A DNA stretch of 13,159 nt from Clostridia bacterium (GTDB lineage: Bacteria; Bacillota_A; Clostridia; Christensenellales; Borkfalkiaceae): NCBI GenBank assembly GCA_017621955.1, contig JAGASB010000062.1:1-13159 (forward strand), in the 5' to 3' direction. The first letter of the stretch is position 1, and every line of letters starts with the position of its first letter. The position numbers and the translations under genes were made by a program. Below, piece after piece: positions 9,081 through 13,159 of the stretch. The notes beneath the pieces were generated by a model. It did no database searches and had not been told where the DNA came from. It saw nothing but the letters and a program-made list of their open reading frames with translations.

Positions 9081-10666
9081 TTGAAGAACTACAAATATAA
9101 AGAATATTTAATTAACATTATACCGTGTATAGGCTACGGAATACTTTGTGGCGCACTGACGGGCGCATTCGTATTTTTATTTAAGTTTTTATCAAGCAAA
9201 GCAGAACAACTTTCACGATATATTTACGCTATTGCAAGTACGAACGTTTTATTTATTATGTTGGTGTTTGTTGCGCTTATCGGCTTTGCTATCTTGATGC
9301 GGTTTTTACACAAAAAAGTGCCCGAAGTTAAGGGCGGTGGAATTCCCCGTAGCGAAGGCGTATTAAGGGGAATGTTATCGTTTAGGTGGCTAAGAACACT
9401 TATCGGCACTTTCGTAGGCAGTATGATAGGCTTTTTGTGTGGGCTTCCACTTGGTTGTGAAGGTCCTGCCGTGCTTATGGGAACGGCGATAGGTTCAGCG
9501 TGCGTTAAGTTTTCAAAAAAGCAGTCGGCTTGGGGTAGATATATAATGTCCGGTGGTGCAGGGGCAGGCTTTGCCGTAGCAACGGGCGCTCCACTATCGG
9601 GCATACTATTTACGCTTGAAGAAGTGCATAAACGTTTTACACCTATACTTACTATCGCAGTTTCAGTATCGGTTGTGTCGGCAACATTTATAAGTAGGTT
9701 GCTTTGCACGTCTTTTAATATTGATTATGCGTTTATCAACTTATCTATGCTTGCCGAATTTGAACTTTCGCAAGTAGGATATTTACTGTTGCTTGGCGTG
9801 CTTTTGGCGCTTGCTGTCGGTGCGTTTGATTGGGCAATATCTCTTATAGGAAAATTTACTAAAAAATATAAAAGGACACTAACGCCATTAGTAAAACTAA
9901 TAACGGTTTTTGTTATAACGGGCATACTTGGTTTTACACTTTCGGGCGCACTGTATAGTGGACATCACGAAATTATTGAAACGGTAAAAGGTAACAAAAT
10001 TTTAGCAACGGTAGTGGTTTTATTTGTCGTAAGGTTTATTATAATGATGTTTGTTGCGGATAGTGGTGTTACGGGCGGAATATTCCTACCAACGCTTGCA
10101 ATAGGTGCGTTAATCGGTGCGGTGTTTTCAGAACTTCTAATTTTAATGGGTATGCCAAGGCAGTTATATTCTACGGTAGTAATGCTTAGTATGTGTGCGT
10201 TTATAGGTGGAACTTTGCGTGCACCCTTGACGGCAACGGTGTTATTTATAGAACTTTCAGGGCAGTTTACAAACCTTTTTACGTTGCTCTTGTTGTATTC
10301 ACAGTAACCATAATTACTGAAATTTTAAACAGAACGCCATTTTACGATAGAGTTCTTAAAAATATGGAAGAACACGAACATCAAGGCAAGGTCTATTCTA
10401 CAAGTTGTTTTAAACTTACTGTTTCGCACGGTGCGTTTGCTATCGGTAAAGCGGTAAGGGATATTATGTGGCCACAGTCTGCGGTAGTGCTTAACGTAAA
10501 ACACGCTAACGATAGAATTCAAGAAGTTGAAAATGAGGGCGAAAAGAAACTTTATGCAGAAGATATGGTTATCGTTAGGGCAAAGTACGATGATAAAGAA
10601 CGACTTAAAACGCTTTTATACGACATTGTTGGAAACGATTTTGAAATAACCGATTATACACTATAA
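9081..10666 (+). pseudogene. ClC-type chloride/proton exchanger with C-terminal TrkA-C-like domain, frameshifted
   Basis: ClC exchangers move chloride against protons across the cell membrane. The first frame (9081-10307) shows the filter motif KGGGIPRSEG (G85-P89; Gly86 where E. coli ClC-ec1 has Ser107), GCEGPAVLMG with gating Glu E127, PLSGILFTLEEVHKRF with the proton-pathway Glu pair E180/E181, and TGGIFLPTLAIGA (from 331). Many hydrophobic helices span the chain. At the T run 10276-10280 homology continues in the minus-one frame (Y at 10280): a last helix YVALVVFTVTIITEI, PFYDRVL with the Tyr at 10343 that matches ClC-ec1 Tyr445, and a C-terminal domain like TrkA-C (LYAEDMVIVRA). One extra T would restore 528 residues. 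As it stands, frame one ends at TAA 10305-10307 with 408 residues. The TTG start at 9081 has AAGGA 10 bases upstream. Real mutation or sequencing error cannot be told apart here. No clear promoter was seen after the preceding terminator. Confidence 0.92.
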
Positions 10667-10673
10667 AACAACA

Positions 10674-10699
10674 ATTCCCACGGTTGCCACCGTGGGAAT
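10674..10699 (-). terminator. Terminator of the minus-strand RNA, facing the ClC gene
   Basis: A 10-bp perfect stem (10674-10683 with 10690-10699, arm ATTCCCACGG on the plus strand) closes a 6-base loop. On the minus strand it is followed by TGTTGTTTTAT, a good U-rich tail. On the plus strand the tail (ATTTATCT) is weaker, but the hairpin begins 7 bases after the ClC stop, so it may stop transcription from both sides. Confidence 0.85.
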
Positions 10700-10784
10700 A
10701 TTTATCTATCATATTCAGTTTTAATTGCACCCTATATAATTTTTAGGATACCCGACTAACTTTAAGAAAATTAAACTTTTTATC

Positions 10785-10803
10785 CGTCGCCTCCTTTACG
10801 ACG
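10785..10803 (-). other. Hairpin with a Shine-Dalgarno octamer in its loop
   Basis: On the minus strand a 5-bp stem CGTCG/CGACG (10803-10799 with 10789-10785, extendable by a U-G pair) holds the 9-base loop TAAAGGAGG. AAAGGAGG is a full match to the anti-Shine-Dalgarno end of 16S rRNA in Firmicutes. No ATG, GTG or TTG follows at translation distance, so it does not serve a gene here. It sits at the centre of the candidate RNA. Confidence 0.6.
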
Positions 10804-10939
10804 ACATTATAACTTAAATCGTATCCTACTTAACTATACACGGTGCAAACTTAGATATTTCCTCAATACTGTTCATTGGTCTGCACCCCCTAAATAAAGA
10901 TTTCCTCTATTTCACTCCTTATCTATATTTTCTGGCTTT

Positions 10940-10968
10940 ATTGTAACACGGATTCTGTGTTTTGTCAA
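10940..10968 (-). promoter_or_regulatory. Sigma-A promoter for the minus-strand RNA
   Basis: Read on the minus strand, TTGACA (10968-10963) and TACAAT (10945-10940) are separated by 17 bases: a consensus -35 box and a one-mismatch -10 box at ideal spacing. The expected start is near 10933. The nearest minus-strand feature downstream is the candidate RNA; no real gene on that strand follows before its terminator. Confidence 0.8.
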
Positions 10969-11013
10969 TATGTTTTTTAAAAATTTTGTTGAGAAAATTT
11001 ACTTAAAACAGTA

Positions 11014-11042
11014 TTGACAGATAAGTATTTTTATGTTATTAT
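11014..11042 (+). promoter_or_regulatory. Sigma-A promoter for the RimK-like gene
   Basis: TTGACA (11014-11019) and TATTAT (11037-11042) are separated by 17 bases. Expected transcription start is near 11049-11050, leaving a leader of about 26 bases. The -35 boxes of this promoter and the divergent RNA promoter are 45 bases apart, with AT tracts between them (around 10973-11003) that could act as UP elements. Confidence 0.82.
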
Positions 11043-11075
11043 TTAAAATAGTGGGTAAAAAAATAAGTAAGTGAT

Positions 11076-11951
11076 ATGAAAGGTTTTATAATTATAAATC
11101 CGTTTTTGGTGCCACAAGAAAGTGTTTATCAAGCGGAAAGGCTAAAAAGCGAATTTGAAAATAAAGGAGTGTCGGTTGAAATAATTTCCGATGCTTTTTT
11201 GCGTGCTGAATTAGAATGTAAGTTAAGGTCAGATTTAAGTAGTGCCGACTTTATCATTTATTTAGATAAAGATAAATATCAATCACAAATACTAACTAAA
11301 CTTTCAGTAAGGCTATTTAATAGTCACGAAGCGATAAGGTTATGCGACGACAAGGCGGAAACTTATATTGCGCTATCTAACGTAGGTATTAACTTACCTA
11401 AAACAATTTTTGGTGCACTTTGCTACAATAAAGACTTATCTATTAAAGAAGAGTGGGCAGATAAAATTATTGACAGTTTAGGGCTTCCCGTTATCGTTAA
11501 GGAAAGTTTTGGCTCTATGGGAAAGGGTGTTTATAAAGCGGACGATAAAGAGAGCCTTTTAAGTATAATGGAAAAGGTTAAATTAAAACCGCACCTGTTT
11601 CAGCAGTATATAAGTAAAAAAGTGGGCGTAGACGTGCGTGTTATAGTAATAGGCGGGAAAGCCGTCTGTGCTATGGAAAGAGTAAATGAAAGCGATTTCC
11701 GTTCTAACGTAGCAAGGGGTGGAAGTGGTGTTAAAGTTGAACTTTGTCCCGAATTTAAGTCGGTTGCTGAAAAGTGTGCGCAAGTGCTTAATCTTGATTA
11801 TTGTGGTGTGGACTTGCTTTATGGGGAAAATAACGAACCTATCGTTTGCGAAGTCAACTCAAACGCTTTTATAGGTGGAATAGAAAGTGCAACGGGCTTT
11901 AACGTTGCAAAAGCATACTGTGAATATATACTTAACGAACTAAGTAAATAA
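11076..11951 (+). CDS. RimK-like ATP-grasp ligase, substrate unknown
   Basis: The 291-residue product belongs to the ATP-grasp superfamily and most resembles RimK-type ligases, which use ATP to join an amino acid, often glutamate, to a carboxyl group on a peptide, protein or cofactor. The N-terminal third (about 1-95) is the divergent pre-ATP-grasp domain. The ATP-binding core shows VIVKESFGSMGKGV (139-152, with K142 and the Gly-rich loop), the segment VDVRVIVIGGKAVCAMER, the RimK-like RSNVARGGSG, and the metal-binding end CEVNSNAFIGGIE (E259, N261). No signal peptide or membrane segment is seen, so it should be cytosolic. It has its own strong promoter and terminator and no partner gene, so context does not reveal the substrate. 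The ribosome site is weak: there is no GGAG-type sequence within 15 bases of the ATG. LysX-like or other peptide-ligase roles remain possible. Confidence 0.82.
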   Translation: MKGFIIINPFLVPQESVYQAERLKSEFENKGVSVEIISDAFLRAELECKLRSDLSSADFIIYLDKDKYQSQILTKLSVRLFNSHEAIRLCDDKAETYIALSNVGINLPKTIFGALCYNKDLSIKEEWADKIIDSLGLPVIVKESFGSMGKGVYKADDKESLLSIMEKVKLKPHLFQQYISKKVGVDVRVIVIGGKAVCAMERVNESDFRSNVARGGSGVKVELCPEFKSVAEKCAQVLNLDYCGVDLLYGENNEPIVCEVNSNAFIGGIESATGFNVAKAYCEYILNELSK

Positions 11952-11957
11952 CTTAAA

Positions 11958-11988
11958 AAAGCCGTCGGGGAACGTCCCCGACGGCTTT
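11958..11988 (+). terminator. Bidirectional terminator between convergent genes
   Basis: A 14-bp perfect stem (11958-11971 with 11975-11988) with core GCCGTCGGGG closes a 3-base ACG loop. The plus strand leaves with three T then AACATT; the minus strand leaves with six T in a row. It starts 6 bases after the RimK-like stop and 8 bases past the hydrogenase stop on the other strand, so it likely ends both transcripts. Confidence 0.92.
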
Positions 11989-11996
11989 AACATTAA

Positions 11997-13157
11997 CTAT
12001 CTATGTTTATATTCGTTTACGGCACTAACTATATTTTCTTTATTTGATTTTTTGCCGTGTTTTTCGATATGTATTTTATTTACGTCACCGTGAGTCAAAC
12101 ACCCAGCACCGCCTACACAACCACCGACGCAAGCCATACCTTCAATAAAGTTACCATCAAGTATACGCTTGGTCGCTTTAAGAAGTGCAACTCTGCACGC
12201 TTCAATGCCGTCGCACGGAACGGCTTTAAGGTCAAAACCGTCAATACCACGTTCTTTTATTCCTTCGGCAACCGCTTCTGAAAGACCGCAACTTCTTGCA
12301 AAGATTCTGCCGTAGTAAGAAGCGTCGTCAATTTCTTCTTCGGGAAGACTGTTGATTTCTATATCCTTACTGTCGAACAGTGCTTGCAATTCTTCAAAGG
12401 TGATTACGCTGTCAACGTAGGGCGCAACGTCCTCTTTTTTATATTCCATTTTTTTAGCAGTACACGGACCTATGAAAACAACTTTTGCGTTAGGCTCATC
12501 TTCTTTGATTTTCTTCGCAATGGTTGCCATTGGGGAAAGGTTATGTGAAATGTAATCGGATAGGTCGGGGAATTGCTTTTTAACGTACGACACGAACGCA
12601 GGACAGCAAGAACTTGTTAAAAATCCTTTTTCGGCAAGTTCCTTTGCTTCTGAAAGCGCTACTATATCCGCACCCAAAGCCGCTTCAACCACGTCGTGAA
12701 ACCCAAGTTCTTTTATTCCTTTAAGAACTTGACCGAGTTTTGCGTATACGAATTGACTTGCGATTGACGGCGCAACGACGGCGTAAACCTTAAATTTAGT
12801 GTTGTTTTCACTATCTTTTATCAAATTTATTACGTCAAGTATGTAAGACTTATCGTTTATTGCACCCCACGGGCATTGATAAACGCACGCACCGCAAGCA
12901 ATACACTTTTCATCGTTGATTTTTGCAGCCTTGTTTTCGTCCATAGATATTGCTTTAACTTTACAAGCCCTTTCGCACGGACGTTTGTGGTTGATTATAG
13001 CACTGTATGGGCAAACCTTTGCGCAAAGACCACATTCAACGCACTTAGATTTATCAATGTGTGCTTTTTGGTTAGCGTCAATTGTTATAGCGCCCTTTTT
13101 GCACACGTCTTCACAACGGTGCGCAAGACACCCCCTACAAGCGTCTGTAACTTCAAA
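11997..13157 (-). CDS. [FeFe] hydrogenase, group B-like, N-terminus outside window
   Basis: [FeFe] hydrogenases interconvert protons, electrons and H2 at the H-cluster; this type is cytosolic and probably works with ferredoxin. The frame is open to the right edge, giving 386 residues; a GTG at 13106 is internal because upstream codons (TDACRGCLAHRCED) continue the cysteine motif. In fragment numbering, iron-sulfur cysteines are C7, C10, C15, C19; C39, C42, C45, C49 (CVECGLC...CP); C61 and C65 (RPCERAC); and C85, C88, C91, C95 (CIACGAC...CP). The H-cluster motifs follow: TSSCCPAF (C184, C185), GPCTAKKMEY (C232) and EGMACVGGCVGG (C343, C347), so all four expected ligands are there. Motif forms fit the clostridial group B (monomeric B1/B3) better than group A, which usually has TSCCPGW, MPCTAKK and a GGGQP ending. 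Perhaps 60-100 residues are missing. No maturase gene (hydE, hydF, hydG) is in view. Confidence 0.9.
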   Translation of the reverse strand, partial: FEVTDACRGCLAHRCEDVCKKGAITIDANQKAHIDKSKCVECGLCAKVCPYSAIINHKRPCERACKVKAISMDENKAAKINDEKCIACGACVYQCPWGAINDKSYILDVINLIKDSENNTKFKVYAVVAPSIASQFVYAKLGQVLKGIKELGFHDVVEAALGADIVALSEAKELAEKGFLTSSCCPAFVSYVKKQFPDLSDYISHNLSPMATIAKKIKEDEPNAKVVFIGPCTAKKMEYKKEDVAPYVDSVITFEELQALFDSKDIEINSLPEEEIDDASYYGRIFARSCGLSEAVAEGIKERGIDGFDLKAVPCDGIEACRVALLKATKRILDGNFIEGMACVGGCVGGAGCLTHGDVNKIHIEKHGKKSNKENIVSAVNEYKHR

Positions 13158-13159
13158 AC

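Larger units (their letters stand above)
10664..10933 (-). ncRNA. Candidate stand-alone structured RNA, about 270 nt, unidentified
   Basis: A near-consensus promoter (10968-10940) and a terminator (10699-10664) on the minus strand bound a stretch with no convincing reading frame. In transcript order, TTGCACC (10848-10842) can pair with GGTGCAA (10731-10725, 7 bp). This encloses TAGGATAC (10828-10821) pairing with GTATCCTA (10751-10744, 8 bp), which in turn encloses a hairpin CGTCG/CGACG (10803-10785) and a weaker one TTTAA/TTAAA (about 10777-10762). Upstream, GGTGCA (10887-10882) can pair with the same TGCACC, so the two pairings exclude each other. The 5' portion is purine-rich with several GGAG/AGAGG elements. 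I do not recognise the class from sequence; it does not look like tmRNA, RNase P, SRP or a T-box. The raiA RNA class, a free-standing RNA of about 200 nt in Firmicutes, would be my first comparison, but I cannot confirm it. Its function is unknown. Confidence 0.55.

Noticed and set aside
10270..10290. Programmed minus-one ribosomal frameshift in the ClC gene
   Set aside because: The site reads C CTT TTT A, which is not a standard X XXY YYZ heptamer because the first slipping codon would mispair. No clear stimulatory stem was seen right after it, and ClC genes are not known to me to use frameshifting.
10193..10307. Separate second gene starting at ATG 10193 in the ClC region
   Set aside because: The first 29 codons of that frame are an out-of-frame reading of the ClC gene and have no ribosome site; homology begins only at 10280, so this is a frameshift and not a new gene.
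10826..10876. Minus-strand 16-codon frame MNSIEEISKFAPCIVK inside the candidate RNA
   Set aside because: The ATG has only a GGGGG stretch 9 bases upstream, the frame is very short, and it covers one strand of the proposed long-range helix. A leader peptide is not excluded but sequence support is too thin to call a gene.
10664..10933. Riboswitch for a downstream gene on the minus strand
   Set aside because: The transcript ends at a terminator and the only thing beyond it on that strand is the antisense of the ClC gene, so there is no gene for it to control in cis.
13104..13106. GTG as the start of the hydrogenase gene
   Set aside because: It falls inside a cysteine motif whose first three cysteines are encoded upstream in the same open frame up to the window edge, so the true start is outside.

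Overview
The window reads as a chromosomal piece of an AT-rich, low-GC Gram-positive anaerobe, most likely a member of the class Clostridia (Bacillota). The evidence is clear Shine-Dalgarno sites, single-chain PurL, a bacterial PurO-like IMP cyclohydrolase next to a stand-alone AICAR transformylase, formate-tetrahydrofolate ligase, and a group B-type [FeFe] hydrogenase. I cannot place it to genus from sequence alone.

Positions 1-9042 hold the 3' part of a plus-strand de novo purine operon: purN (5' end cut by the window edge), a PurO-like gene, purH (transformylase half only), purD, purL and fhs. Genes overlap by 4 or 1 bases or are separated by at most 23 bases, and a strong intrinsic terminator follows fhs. 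The set is coherent. PurN and PurH both consume 10-formyl-tetrahydrofolate, and Fhs makes it from formate, ATP and tetrahydrofolate. PurD and PurL flank the PurN step, and PurH and the PurO-like protein complete IMP.

Positions 9081-10666 hold a ClC-type chloride/proton exchanger gene. It is broken by a one-base frameshift in a run of five T, so the last membrane helix (with the central chloride-binding Tyr) and the cytosolic C-terminal domain lie in another frame.

Positions 10664-10968 on the minus strand hold the least explained part of the window. A near-consensus sigma-A promoter and a strong terminator bound a transcript of about 270 nt with no convincing coding content. It has nested complementary segments, a hairpin that displays a full-length Shine-Dalgarno octamer in its loop, and two copies of a strand that compete for one partner. 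I propose a stand-alone structured RNA.

Positions 11014-11988 hold a monocistronic RimK-like ATP-grasp ligase gene with its own strong promoter, divergent from the RNA promoter, and a bidirectional terminator. On the minus strand from 11997 to the right edge is the C-terminal majority of an [FeFe] hydrogenase with several iron-sulfur motifs, truncated at its 5' end. No CRISPR array, insertion sequence, tRNA, rRNA or phage gene was seen.
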